Notes: a model not told the origin generated them from the sequence alone. A stretch of DNA of 21,613 bases from CAXSDR01 sp964236445 (GCA_964236445.1 CAXSDR010000063.1:1-21613), one strand, 5' to 3'. Shown: positions 12,838 through 21,173, numbered from the stretch's first letter. Numbers and translations: made by a program.

Positions 12838-14313
12838 CCGAACTGCGGCGGCACCTTCGGCGCATCCGCTGTCGACGAGGTCCGCTCGAGCGTCGGGAAG
12901 ACCAACGACGTCACGCAGCGTCACAGCTTCATGCGCGGCGACGGTGACCCCGTCCCGGCCGGCACGCTTGGCGACGTAGAGCGCCGCATCGGCCCGGCCC
13001 ACCAGCGCCTCGCCGGTCTCGCCGTGGACGGTGACCGCGACCCCCAGGCTCACCGTCACGGGAAGGAGGGCAGCGCGTACGCCGTGCAGCACCCGGTGCG
13101 CGATCGCCGCCGCATGAGCCGCGTCCTCCACCATGAGGATCGCCGCGAACTCGTCGCCGCCGAGCCGGTAGGCACGGTCGGCTCCCCGCAGCACTCCCGA
13201 CATCGCCTCCGCTGTCGAACGCAGCACACCGTCGCCCCAGAGGTGCCCCTGCGTGTCGTTGACCTGCTTGAAGTGGTCGATGTCGAGCGTGACGACGGCC
13301 ACGGTCCCGCATCCCGGCACGGCAAGCGCGCGACGCAGGTCGTCGAAGAACGCCGCGTGGTGGCCGAGGCCCGTCAGGGGATCACGGGTCGCCATGTCCG
13401 ACACGGCCTGCAGCGCGTCGAGGGTCCGCAGTGCCCCCGCACCGAGCGCGCCCAGGAGTTCGAGCACCTCCGCTGCCGCGGTGCCCGCAACGTGGGCCGG
13501 GACCTCGTCGGCGAGCACCACGACCCCGACGCGCTGCCCTTGGGCCACGAGGGGCACGACACAGGTCGCTACGGCGCCGAGCGCCTCGAGCGCAGCGCCC
13601 GGATGGGGCACGGCGTCGATCTCCCCAGGCACGCCGCCCGCTCCCGTGCTCCAGAGCGAGGCACCCGTGCCGGTCGCCGTGACCAGGTCGGCATAGAGCT
13701 CTGACGGAGCCGCCGCCAGCGCCGGGGTCAGGGGACCCGCAGCCGCGCACACACGCCAGCGCGAAGCCGCCGAGTCGTGGCGCTCGGGCACGGCGACGAC
13801 CGCGCTGCTCATGCCTCCAAGGTCGAGCGCGGCGTCCGTGAGCTTGGCGATGGCCTCGTCCCAGGTCGCCGCCGCCGTGAGGCCGACCGCGTGACGAGCG
13901 AAACGGCGCAGCGCGACCGGGCTCACCGGGTCGGCGGGCGTACGCAGCTGGAGCTCGAGGTCCGACGCCAGATCGCGCACCACCACCCAGCGCGGGTCCT
14001 CGTGGGGCAGCGACTCACGTCTGACGACCTCCAGGAGGCCCACGACGCGATCCCGGACGCGCACCGGCTGACGCAGCCGGAACCCCTCGGGCACGGCGGT
14101 GACGCGGCCGAGGGAGGAGGCGTCGACGTGCACAGGGAGCCCGTCGCGCACGACGGGGCGCCCACGAGCGGCCATGACGCGTAGCCGCCCTCCGTGCACG
14201 AGATAGAGCGTCGCCAAGCCGAAACCGAGGCCGACCAGCTGGTCGAGCGCATGGTCATAGCCGGAGCCGGCGTCGAGCGCGCCACCAGCGTCGTTCGTGC
14301 TGCTCGGGGCCAT
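12835..14313 (-). CDS. GAF-GGDEF diguanylate cyclase
   Basis: The product should make cyclic di-GMP from two GTP. It has 492 residues. There are two GAF-like sensory regions (about 20-130 and 145-300, by beta/alpha pattern such as GLATLYLVHGGRLRVMAA and VVPLVAQGQRVGVVVLAD), then a linker helix and a GGDEF domain from DPLTGLGHHAAFF. LDIDHFKQVNDTQGH carries the metal-binding aspartates, and the active loop is an intact GGDEF (about 385-389). RGAD lies five residues before GGDEF, the RxxD inhibitory I-site, so product feedback is expected. There is no membrane segment, so it is a soluble sensor, possibly sensing a small molecule through GAF. ATG 14311-14313 is chosen; the frame is open to 14394. 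No EAL domain is present. Confidence 0.9.
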   Translation of the reverse strand: MAPSSTNDAGGALDAGSGYDHALDQLVGLGFGLATLYLVHGGRLRVMAARGRPVVRDGLPVHVDASSLGRVTAVPEGFRLRQPVRVRDRVVGLLEVVRRESLPHEDPRWVVVRDLASDLELQLRTPADPVSPVALRRFARHAVGLTAAATWDEAIAKLTDAALDLGGMSSAVVAVPERHDSAASRWRVCAAAGPLTPALAAAPSELYADLVTATGTGASLWSTGAGGVPGEIDAVPHPGAALEALGAVATCVVPLVAQGQRVGVVVLADEVPAHVAGTAAAEVLELLGALGAGALRTLDALQAVSDMATRDPLTGLGHHAAFFDDLRRALAVPGCGTVAVVTLDIDHFKQVNDTQGHLWGDGVLRSTAEAMSGVLRGADRAYRLGGDEFAAILMVEDAAHAAAIAHRVLHGVRAALLPVTVSLGVAVTVHGETGEALVGRADAALYVAKRAGRDGVTVAAHEAVTLRDVVGLPDARADLVDSGCAEGAAAVR

Positions 14314-14498
14314 GCCCTCATGCTTGCGGTCCTCGTGCCGGGCGGCGTCACCCAAGTGGGTGGTCTCTGCACGCGCGCAGTCAGCTCGGCCCACGCTTTG
14401 CGCTCACTGGAAGCTGTCCACGAGTGGCGACGCGAGACGTGAGCGGTCACCTCCGACGGCTGCGGAAGCTCCGACGTGATCGTCGCGAGCGATGCCTG

Positions 14499-14700
14499 TC
14501 AGGACGTGATCCGACCCTTGACCTCTGCGTCGTAGCACTCGAACCCCTCCAACAGTTCCCGCGCGCCTGAGCCGGAGACGGCGGCATCGCGTCGAAGGTG
14601 GCCAGCAGGATGCGGACACTGTCGTGGACGCCCGCCTCTCCGCAGTGCCTTTCACGCAGTCCCCCGCGAGGACGCCACCACGTGGCAGCAAAGGAGCTGA
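14499..14700 (-). pseudogene. possible decayed coding fragment, unidentified
   Basis: On the minus strand a segment reads GEAGVHDSVRILLATFDAM in one frame. After an apparent frame shift it reads AVSGSGARELLEGFECYDAE and then VKGRITS to a TGA at 14499-14501. Third positions of the second part are almost all G or C and the peptide looks natural, unlike the other frames here. No family is recognised, and the upstream part does not extend as good coding. It is a weak call. Confidence 0.25.
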
Positions 14701-14977
14701 TCGTTGCGCGAGCATGAATCTGCGTTGATACGTTGGAACCGCTCGAGCGGCCCCGCCGACTGATGCGTTCCCCTGGCTCGCAAGCCGGTAGCGCCCATGG
14801 TTCAACAGATCTCATGCCCACGTTCCCGCGTGGGAAGTGCTCGTTCAGCAACACGGACATGCGCCGGGCTACGCAGCGCAAGGCTTGGTCGTCTCCCGTC
14901 CCAGAACGTCAACCGTCGGCGCCGTGAACGTGATACGCGACTCAGGCCGCTCGGGGAGCCGGTGGCGCGCCCGCGGC

Positions 14978-14983
14978 TAGTAT
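14978..14983 (+). promoter_or_regulatory. candidate -10 box TAGTAT of the sdhCDAB operon
   Basis: TAGTAT (GGCTAGTATGAGG) is a good TANNNT -10 and the best AT-rich hexamer upstream of sdhC, about 92 bases before its ATG. No TTGACA-like -35 is at the right distance, so activation by a regulator is possible. Confidence 0.5.
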
Positions 14984-15074
14984 GAGGACGCCGGGCACCT
15001 GCCCGGCCGAGACGTCGCAGCGGCTCCTGATCGGTCGCGCGTGCTCGTTCCCAGCCTTCCAGTCTGGAGACGCG

Positions 15075-15467
15075 ATGGTCAAGGCGCCGGCGGGCACGCT
15101 CTACCGGGGTCGTGAAGGTATGTGGTCCTGGGTTGCCCACCGCGTTACCGGCGTGCTTGTCTTCTTCTTCTTGTTCGCCCATGTGCTCGACAACGCACTG
15201 ACCCGGGTCAGCCCTGATGCCTACGACCGCGTCATCGCGACCTATAAGAACCCCATCGTGAACATGGCAGAGGTCGGCCTCGTCGGAGCTGTCATGTTCC
15301 ACGCCTTCAATGGGCTTCGATTGATAGCCGTCGATTTCTGGGCCAAGGGCCCGCGTTATCAGCGGCAAATGCTGTGGGCCGTGGTCAGTGTGTGGCTCAT
15401 CATGATGGCTGGATTCCTCTATCCCATCACCCAACACACCTGGCACTATCTGTTCGGGAAAGGCTGA
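15075..15467 (+). CDS. sdhC: succinate dehydrogenase cytochrome b556 subunit
   Basis: This is a membrane anchor of complex II that, with SdhD, binds heme b and quinone. It has 130 residues and three transmembrane helices. MWSWVAHRVTGVLVFFFLFAHV (16-37) carries the Ser/Arg residues that usually form part of the quinone site. The next helix includes VMFHAFNGLRLI, where His76 is the probable heme ligand. DFWAKGPRYQRQMLW precedes the third helix. These segments closely follow actinobacterial SdhC (Rv3316 type). ATG 15075 has TGGAGA upstream; the longer frame from 14982 is leader. It is the first gene of sdhCDAB, with sdhD starting one base after its stop. Confidence 0.95.
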   Translation: MVKAPAGTLYRGREGMWSWVAHRVTGVLVFFFLFAHVLDNALTRVSPDAYDRVIATYKNPIVNMAEVGLVGAVMFHAFNGLRLIAVDFWAKGPRYQRQMLWAVVSVWLIMMAGFLYPITQHTWHYLFGKG

Positions 15468-15468
15468 G

Positions 15469-15918
15469 ATGGTCGCCGAGAGCGTCGCACCGACGACCAC
15501 GCCTCGCCTCGAGGCGCCCCGCAGCCCCGGCAGCAACCGGCGGCGCATGGAGCGCTCATCCAGACGATCCAACTTCGAGCTCTACGCCTGGCTTTTCATG
15601 CGGCTGTCAGGCTTGCTTCTCGTCTTCCTCGTTCTCGGCCATCTCCTGATCATGCTAGTGCTCGACGGCGGCGTGCAGCGGATCAACTGGGCTTTCGTGT
15701 CAGGCCGGTGGGCGAGCCCGTTCTGGCAGACATGGGATCTCCTGCAGCTGTGGCTCGCCGAGCTGCACGGTGTCAACGGACTGCGAACGATCGTCAACGA
15801 CTACGCCGAGAACGACTCGACCAGGCTCCTGCTCAAGGGCACGCTCTACGTCTCAGCGGTCCTGGTGCTTTTCCTCGGCACCCTCGTCATCTTCACGTTC
15901 GACCCCAACATCAGCTGA
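15469..15918 (+). CDS. sdhD: succinate dehydrogenase hydrophobic membrane anchor subunit
   Basis: This is the second membrane anchor of complex II, 149 residues. A polar, basic N-terminal tail of about 38 residues precedes three helices: WLFMRLSGLLLVFLVLGHLL, LLQLWLAELHGVNGLRTI and GTLYVSAVLVLFLGTLVI. The histidines at 58 and 100 are heme-ligand candidates, and Asp111-Tyr112 (NDY) matches the DY pair that contacts quinone in the family. ATG 15469 follows the sdhC TGA by one base, with AAAGG as ribosome binding site, so translation is coupled. Confidence 0.94.
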   Translation: MVAESVAPTTTPRLEAPRSPGSNRRRMERSSRRSNFELYAWLFMRLSGLLLVFLVLGHLLIMLVLDGGVQRINWAFVSGRWASPFWQTWDLLQLWLAELHGVNGLRTIVNDYAENDSTRLLLKGTLYVSAVLVLFLGTLVIFTFDPNIS

Positions 15919-15933
15919 GAGCGCAGACTCACC

Positions 15934-17676
15934 ATGCAGATCCACCGCTATGACGTGGTCATCGTCGGCGCCGGCGGCGCCGGCATGCGGGCTGCGCTCG
16001 AGTCCGGCACGCGAGCCCGCACCGCAGTTCTCACCAAGCTCTATCCCACGCGCTCCCACACCGGCGCGGCACAGGGCGGCATGTGTGCCGCCCTCGCCAA
16101 CGTCGAGGAGGACAACTGGGAGTGGCACACCTTCGACACGGTCAAGGGCGGCGACTACCTCGTCGACCAGGACGCCGCGGAGATCATGTGCCGCGAGGCG
16201 ATCGACGCCGTGCTCGACCTCGAGAAGATGGGGTTGCCGTTCAACCGCACTCCCGAGGGCCGCATCGACCAGCGCCGGTTCGGTGGCCACACCCGTGACC
16301 ACGGCAAAGCCCCCGTACGCCGGTCCTGCTATGCCGCCGACCGCACGGGCCACATGATCCTGCAGACGCTCTACCAGCAGTGCGTGAAGCACGAAGTCGA
16401 CTTCTACAACGAGTTCTACGTCCTCGACCTGCTCATGGTGGAGGGCCGCACCGCAGGCGTCGTCGCCTACGAGCTGGCCACGGGCGAGGTGCACGTGTTC
16501 CAGGCGAAGTCGGTGGTGCTCTCCACAGGTGGTGTGGGCAAGGTCTACAAGACGACGTCCAACGCGCACACCCTCACCGGTGACGGCATGGGCATCGCGT
16601 GGCGCCGCGGCATCCCGCTGGAGGACATGGAGTTCTTCCAGTTCCACCCGACAGGGCTTGCCGGGCTGGGCATCCTGCTCTCGGAGGCTGCGCGCGGAGA
16701 AGGGGCCATCCTGCGCAACAGCGAGGGCGAGCGCTTCATGGAGCGCTATGCACCGACGATCAAGGACCTTGCGCCTCGCGACATGGTCGCGCGCGCCATC
16801 CACACCGAAATCCGCGAGGGTCGCGGCTGCGGCCCCAACAAGGACTACGTCCACCTCGACCTGACGCACCTGCCCCGCGAGCAGATCGACGCGAAGCTGC
16901 CCGACATCACCGAGTTCGCACGCACCTATCTCGGTGTCGAGCCCTACACCGAGCCGGTGCCGATCGTGCCCACCGCGCACTACGCGATGGGCGGCGTCCC
17001 GACCAACGTCGATGCCGAGGTCCGCATCGACTTCACGACAACGATTCCGGGGCTCTACGCCGCCGGCGAGGTTGCCTGCGTCTCGGTGCATGGCGCCAAC
17101 CGGCTTGGCACCAACAGCCTGCTCGACATCAACGTCTTCGGAAAGCGCGCCGGTCTCGCCGCTGCGGCCTACGCCAACTCCAACGAGTTCGTCGAGCTGC
17201 CACCAGAGCCTGCGGCCTATGTCGTCGAGCTTGTCGAGGGCATGCGGCGACCCGGCGGTGTCGAGCGTGTGGCGGCGATCCGCAGTGAGCTGCAGGCCAC
17301 GATGGATCTCAACGCGCAGGTCTACCGCACCGAGACCACGCTCAAGCAGGCCGAGGCCGACATCGCGCTGCTCAAGGAGCGCTACCGCCAGATCTCCGTG
17401 CAGGACAAGGGCCAGCGTTACAACACCGACCTCCTCGAGGCCATCGAGCTCGGCTTCCTGCTCGACCTCGCCGAGGTCATCGTGGCGTCGGCGAAGGCGC
17501 GCAACGAGTCGCGTGGCGGTCACTTCCGCGAGGACTACCCCACCCGCGACGACGTCAACTTCATGCGCCACACGATGGCCCACCGTGAGGTCGACGAGAA
17601 CGGCGACGTCGCGGTGCGCCTCGACTACATGCAGGTGACGAAGACTCGCTACGAGCCGATGGAGCGCAAGTACTAG
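15934..17676 (+). CDS. sdhA: succinate dehydrogenase flavoprotein subunit
   Basis: This is the catalytic subunit, oxidising succinate to fumarate with covalently bound FAD on the cytoplasmic face. It has 580 residues, normal length. The FAD Rossmann loop is VGAGGAGMRA (11-20). His42 in RSHTGAAQGG is the expected covalent FAD attachment. ENIATG-like family loops are replaced by the usual STGGVGKVYKTT region, FQFHPTG is present, AHYAMGGVPTN belongs to the substrate site, and HGANRLGTNSLLDINVFGKR is the classic C-terminal FAD-binding stretch. The C-terminal helical domain ends YEPMERKY. It lies 15 bases after sdhD, and its TAG shares a base with the sdhB GTG. Confidence 0.98.
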   Translation: MQIHRYDVVIVGAGGAGMRAALESGTRARTAVLTKLYPTRSHTGAAQGGMCAALANVEEDNWEWHTFDTVKGGDYLVDQDAAEIMCREAIDAVLDLEKMGLPFNRTPEGRIDQRRFGGHTRDHGKAPVRRSCYAADRTGHMILQTLYQQCVKHEVDFYNEFYVLDLLMVEGRTAGVVAYELATGEVHVFQAKSVVLSTGGVGKVYKTTSNAHTLTGDGMGIAWRRGIPLEDMEFFQFHPTGLAGLGILLSEAARGEGAILRNSEGERFMERYAPTIKDLAPRDMVARAIHTEIREGRGCGPNKDYVHLDLTHLPREQIDAKLPDITEFARTYLGVEPYTEPVPIVPTAHYAMGGVPTNVDAEVRIDFTTTIPGLYAAGEVACVSVHGANRLGTNSLLDINVFGKRAGLAAAAYANSNEFVELPPEPAAYVVELVEGMRRPGGVERVAAIRSELQATMDLNAQVYRTETTLKQAEADIALLKERYRQISVQDKGQRYNTDLLEAIELGFLLDLAEVIVASAKARNESRGGHFREDYPTRDDVNFMRHTMAHREVDENGDVAVRLDYMQVTKTRYEPMERKY

Positions 17677-18380
17677 TGGACGTCACCCTCAAGATCCGCC
17701 GATTCAACCCAGAGCTCGACAGCGAACCCCACTGGGAGGCCTATGTCGTGCCGTGCCAGCCCACGGACCGGGTGCTCGACGCGCTGCACAAGGTCAAGTG
17801 GGAGATCGACGGCACCCTGACCTTTCGGCGCTCGTGTGCCCACGGCGTGTGCGGCTCCGACGCGATGCGCATCAACGGCCGCAACCGCTTGGCATGCAAA
17901 GCGCTCGTGAAGGACCTGTCGCCGGACAAGCCGATCACCGTGGAGGCGATCAAGGGCCTGCCGCTGCTCAAGGACCTCGTTGTCGACATGGAGCCGTTCT
18001 TCGACGCCTACAAGGACGTCATGCCGTTCCTCATCACGAAGGGCGCCGAACCGACGCGCGAGCGGCTGCAGTCAGCAGAGCAGCGTGCGCGCTACGACGA
18101 CACGACCAAGTGCATCCTCTGCGCGGCGTGCACCACGTCGTGCCCGGTCTATTGGACGGACGGGCAGTATTTCGGCCCGGCCGCGATCGTCAACGCGCAC
18201 CGCTTCATCTTCGACTCGCGGGACGACGGCGCTCAGCAGCGGTTGGAGATCCTCAACGAGCGCGAGGGTGTGTGGCGCTGCCGCACCACGTTCAACTGCA
18301 CCGAGGCTTGTCCGCGTGGGATCGAGGTCACGAAGGCGATCCAGGAAGTGAAGCGGGCGCTGATCACGCGAACGGTGTGA
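17676..18380 (+). CDS. sdhB: succinate dehydrogenase iron-sulfur subunit
   Basis: This subunit carries electrons from FAD to quinone through three Fe-S clusters. It has 234 residues. The [2Fe-2S] ligands are Cys54, Cys59, Asp62 and Cys74 in RRSCAHGVCGSD...ACK; Asp in the third position is as in E. coli SdhB. The cysteines for [4Fe-4S] and [3Fe-4S] are CILCAACTTSCP (146, 149, 152, 156) and CRTTFNC..ACP (202, 208, 212). The start is GTG 17676, overlapping the sdhA stop by one base, with GGAGC inside the sdhA end as ribosome binding site. It is the last gene of the operon; a flavin oxidoreductase gene follows after 40 bases on the same strand. Confidence 0.97.
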   Translation: MDVTLKIRRFNPELDSEPHWEAYVVPCQPTDRVLDALHKVKWEIDGTLTFRRSCAHGVCGSDAMRINGRNRLACKALVKDLSPDKPITVEAIKGLPLLKDLVVDMEPFFDAYKDVMPFLITKGAEPTRERLQSAEQRARYDDTTKCILCAACTTSCPVYWTDGQYFGPAAIVNAHRFIFDSRDDGAQQRLEILNEREGVWRCRTTFNCTEACPRGIEVTKAIQEVKRALITRTV

Positions 18381-18420
18381 GATCGGGAAGAGCAGCGGAC
18401 CGGCAGACGTTCTGATCCTC

Positions 18421-19440
18421 ATGAAGCGCATCGGGTTCTTGTCCTTCGGTCACTGGTCGCCCTCCCCGCATTCCCAGGCCCGCTCTGCCTCGGACGTGCT
18501 GCTGCAGTCCATCGATCTGGCGGTCGCCGCTGAGGATCTCGGTGCGGACGGGGCGTACTTCCGGGTCCACCACTTCGCTAGCCAGCTCGCCTCACCCTTC
18601 CCGCTTCTCGCGGCAATCGGCGCACGCACGAGCACGATCGAGATCGGGACCGGCGTGATCGACATGCGCTACGAGAACCCGCTCTACATGGCCGAGGACG
18701 CCGGTTCCGCCGATCTGATCTCAGGCGGGAGGTTGCAGCTCGGGATCAGCCGGGGATCGCCCGAGCAGGTCATCGAGGGCTACCGCTACTTCGGCTACAA
18801 CCCCGCCGAGGGCAGCGACGGAGCCGACCTCGCCCGCGAGCACACGCAAACCTTCCTCGACATGCTCACCGGTGAAGGTTTCGCCGAGCCGAACCCGCGC
18901 CCGATGTTCGCGAACCCACCCGGCCTGCTCCGCATCGAGCCGCATTCCGAAGGTCTGCGCCAGCGCATCTGGTGGGGAGCTGGGAGCCGCCAGACCGCCG
19001 AGTGGACGGGCGAGCAGGGGATGAACCTGATGAGCTCGACGCTTCTCGCCGAGGACACCGGCGTGCCATTCCATCAGCTGCAGGCCGAGCAGATCGAGCG
19101 TTTCCGCAAGGCCTGGGCCGGTGCAGGTCACTCCCGCGAGCCACGCGTCTCCGTCAGCCGCAGCATCTTCCCCATCGTCAACGACATGGACCGCGCCTAC
19201 TTCGGGCGGGACGCCAGGTCGCAAGATCAGGTCGGCTTCCTCGACGGCACCAAAGCGCGCTTCGGCAAGACGTACGCCGGCGAACCGGACCAGCTCATCG
19301 AGCAACTGGCCCAAGACGAGGCCATCGCCGCAGCCGACACGTTGCTGCTCACGATTCCTAACCAGCTCGGGGTCGACTACTGCGCTCACGTGCTCGAATC
19401 GCTTCTGACACACGTCGCACCGGAGCTCGGCTGGCGCTGA
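18421..19440 (+). CDS. LLM-class flavin-dependent oxidoreductase (luciferase-like)
   Basis: This is a 339-residue TIM-barrel enzyme of the bacterial luciferase-like superfamily using FMN or F420; the substrate is unknown. Family segments are MKRIGFLSFGHW at the first strand, a GADGAYFRVHHF motif, SPFPLLAAIGARTSTIEIGT with GVIDMRYENPLYMAEDAG, GRLQLGISRGSP, and QRIWWGAGSRQTAEWTGEQG. The length is usual for the class. ATG 18421 has no clear Shine-Dalgarno. It lies 40 bases after sdhB on the same strand but is not a known complex II partner; shared transcription is possible. The last 18 codons are echoed in a degraded copy 158 bases downstream, showing a former tandem duplication. Confidence 0.9.
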   Translation: MKRIGFLSFGHWSPSPHSQARSASDVLLQSIDLAVAAEDLGADGAYFRVHHFASQLASPFPLLAAIGARTSTIEIGTGVIDMRYENPLYMAEDAGSADLISGGRLQLGISRGSPEQVIEGYRYFGYNPAEGSDGADLAREHTQTFLDMLTGEGFAEPNPRPMFANPPGLLRIEPHSEGLRQRIWWGAGSRQTAEWTGEQGMNLMSSTLLAEDTGVPFHQLQAEQIERFRKAWAGAGHSREPRVSVSRSIFPIVNDMDRAYFGRDARSQDQVGFLDGTKARFGKTYAGEPDQLIEQLAQDEAIAAADTLLLTIPNQLGVDYCAHVLESLLTHVAPELGWR

Positions 19441-19538
19441 GCCGAACCAACGCGTGAGCGGCGGGGGCTCATTCATAACGGTTGAGCCAAAAGATCCAAG
19501 AGGACGTGCCACCATTCCGAGCCGCGACCCTGCATTGC
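19441..19538. other. intergenic stretch between the LLM gene and its downstream repeat
   Basis: No gene was seen. It contains no convincing terminator, although GAGC...GCTC at 19456-19470 could form a weak stem. Confidence 0.4.
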
Positions 19539-19596
19539 TGCGCCCACGTCCTCGAGTCACTCCTGACACGCGTCGCCCGAGCTCGGCTGCAGCTCA
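19539..19596 (+). pseudogene. 3'-end remnant of a second LLM oxidoreductase gene
   Basis: It repeats 19381-19436, the end of the intact LLM gene. The codons TGC GCx CAC GTx CTC GAx match, then TCx CTx CTG ACA, giving CAHVLESLLTRVA against CAHVLESLLTHVA. Most differences are at third codon positions, so the copies diverged while both were coding. A two-base deletion then shifts the frame before GAGCTCGGCTG. The remnant abuts the stop of the convergent gene. Confidence 0.75.
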
Positions 19597-20145
19597 GTTC
19601 GGGCCGGGACAGCTGACGTCCGCCACCGTCGACGCCGACAGCTCGACCCGAAAATCCTGCGGTGCGTCCTGAAACAGCGACACGCAGATCCCGCGACCGG
19701 CGTACGTCGTCTCGACGAAGGCGACGTTCTTGACGTCCTGCGGCGTCGTACCGTCGAGATTCCCGTGCAGACCACGTCGCCACGTGCCCAGGGCCGACGA
19801 CTTCTCCAGCTCGGCCACCAGCCGACTGCGCGAGACCGCCGTCTGGAACGTGGCGCCTGTGAACACCGCGGTTCCCGGGCTGTCGCCGGCTCCGTCGCCG
19901 CACCTGACATAGCGACTCACCTGCGCTGCCCCGCCGGGCGGCTGCGCCAGCACAGAAGTCGTGCCGAGCCGGGAAGCGAGGTCCTTGGCCTGCACGCTGC
20001 ACGGCGGCGTGGCTAGCACGGTGCTCAGGGTCCAGGTGAACGCGAAGTAGCCGATCAACGACAGGACGGCCAGCACCCCGACCGCCAGCCCGAGAAGCAG
20101 CAGCCAACGACGTCTCGGCGGAGCATCGAGCTCGTCGTCACTCAT
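19594..20145 (-). CDS. hypothetical membrane-anchored protein with extracytoplasmic domain
   Basis: This is a 183-residue protein of unknown family. A short acidic then basic N terminus (MSDDELDAPPRRR) is followed by one hydrophobic helix (WLLLLGLAVGVLAVLSLIGY, residues 14-33). The remaining 145 residues should lie outside the membrane. They contain four cysteines (TPPCS, YVRCGDG, GICVSL, VSCPG) that could form two disulfides, and a mixed alpha/beta pattern with VAFVETTYAGRGICVSLFQD near the end. ATG 20143-20145 is chosen as the charge layout then fits a type II or signal-anchor protein; the frame is open to 20181. It lies downstream of the dehydrogenase on the same strand, 32 bases away. Confidence 0.7.
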   Translation of the reverse strand: MSDDELDAPPRRRWLLLLGLAVGVLAVLSLIGYFAFTWTLSTVLATPPCSVQAKDLASRLGTTSVLAQPPGGAAQVSRYVRCGDGAGDSPGTAVFTGATFQTAVSRSRLVAELEKSSALGTWRRGLHGNLDGTTPQDVKNVAFVETTYAGRGICVSLFQDAPQDFRVELSASTVADVSCPGPN

Positions 20146-20177
20146 CCCTGCATTGTGTCGCAGGACGAGCGCGCGGC

Positions 20178-21173
20178 TCACGACCCAGGCAGCACCTGGA
20201 TCTTGCGGCCGACCCCGGCCTGGAACTGCGAGATGGCCTCGGGATAGTCCGACAGCGGCAATCGGTGGCTGATGAAGATGTCAGGATCCAGCACGCCGGC
20301 CGCGAACAGTTCGGCAGCACGTTCATAGCTGTGCAGCACGGCCATCGAGCCGGTGATGGTGATCTCCTGGTTGTAGATCTTGTAGGGCTCGATCGTTGCG
20401 CGCGCGGCATAGTCGGACACGCCGAACTGTAGGAACGTGCCGCCCTTCCCCACCCGGCTCAGGCCATCCTGGATCGCGCGCACGTTGCCCGTCGCATCGA
20501 TGACGAGGTCCCACTTGCGCGGCCGAGCGATCTCGTCGGGCGACGCAGCCGTCGCCGATGCCCCGAGCTGCTTGGCTGTCTGCAATCGCTCAGGGTTGAG
20601 ATCCACCACGTCGACGCTGGCCGCTCCGGTGCGCTTGGCCAGCTCGAGCATCATCAGACCCATCGTCCCCGAGCCGTAGATCAGCACGTGTGCCCCGAGC
20701 TGGCTCTTGAGCACGTCATAACCCCGAACGGCGCACGACAGCGGTTCGATCAGCGCGGCGTCGGCCGTACGCATCCCCTCGGGAAGGACGACGCAGTTGG
20801 CCACTGGAACGACGACGAAGTCAGCCGCCCCACCCGCGACGGACACGCCGATCGCGTTCCACCGCTCGCACAGGTTGTTCTTGCCGAGCCGGCAGTAGTA
20901 GCACTCGTGGCAGTAGAGCGACGGGTCGACCGCGACACGCGCACCCAGCCCGAGCTCCGTCACGGCCGAGCCCAAGGCGACGACCTCACCAGCGAACTCG
21001 TGCCCCGGGATCACCGGCAGAGTCGGCGCGAACTCTCCCTGCAGAATGTGCAGGTCGGTGCCGCAGATTCCGCAACCGGCGACGGCGACCACGACCTCAC
21101 GTGGTCCGGGCGTCGGGTCAGGCACGTCCGTGACCTCGACCTGACCGACACCGAGGATGACCGCGGCCCTCAC
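20178..21173 (-). CDS. zinc-dependent alcohol/polyol dehydrogenase (MDR family)
   Basis: This is a 331-residue medium-chain dehydrogenase that would oxidise a sugar alcohol or sugar with NAD(P). The catalytic zinc site is seen in GICGTD (Cys37) and GHEF (His58, Glu59). The four structural zinc cysteines are Cys88, Cys91, Cys94 and Cys102 (CHECYYCRLGKNNLC). The nucleotide fold has GSGTMG followed by SVDVVDLNPERL, whose aspartate favours NAD. Relatives act on sorbitol, xylitol, threonine or butanediol; the particular substrate is not evident. GTG 21171-21173 overlaps the stop of the upstream sugar ABC permease (GTGA), so transport and oxidation of the same compound is the likely logic. Confidence 0.9.
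   Translation of the reverse strand: MRAAVILGVGQVEVTDVPDPTPGPREVVVAVAGCGICGTDLHILQGEFAPTLPVIPGHEFAGEVVALGSAVTELGLGARVAVDPSLYCHECYYCRLGKNNLCERWNAIGVSVAGGAADFVVVPVANCVVLPEGMRTADAALIEPLSCAVRGYDVLKSQLGAHVLIYGSGTMGLMMLELAKRTGAASVDVVDLNPERLQTAKQLGASATAASPDEIARPRKWDLVIDATGNVRAIQDGLSRVGKGGTFLQFGVSDYAARATIEPYKIYNQEITITGSMAVLHSYERAAELFAAGVLDPDIFISHRLPLSDYPEAISQFQAGVGRKIQVLPGS

Larger units (their letters stand above)
14314..15074. other. 760-base intergenic stretch upstream of sdhC
   Basis: No intact gene was found. It holds a possible decayed minus-strand coding fragment (14499-14700), a short hairpin around CCCACGTTCCCGCGTGGG near 14819, the candidate sdh -10 box at 14978 and an sdh leader of about 85 bases. 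I saw no tRNA or recognisable riboswitch. Confidence 0.5.

Noticed and set aside
12124..13704. Plus-strand open frame of 526 codons
   Set aside because: It is antisense to the M20 and GGDEF genes, shows low-complexity composition and has no motif.
14702..14980. tRNA or structured RNA in the sdh upstream region
   Set aside because: A GGTTCAACA stretch near 14800 suggested a T-arm, but no acceptor stem or anticodon arm can be built around it.
15853..17583. Minus-strand open frame of 576 codons
   Set aside because: It lies fully antisense to sdhA, whose motifs are unmistakable; long antisense frames are expected in high-GC coding DNA.
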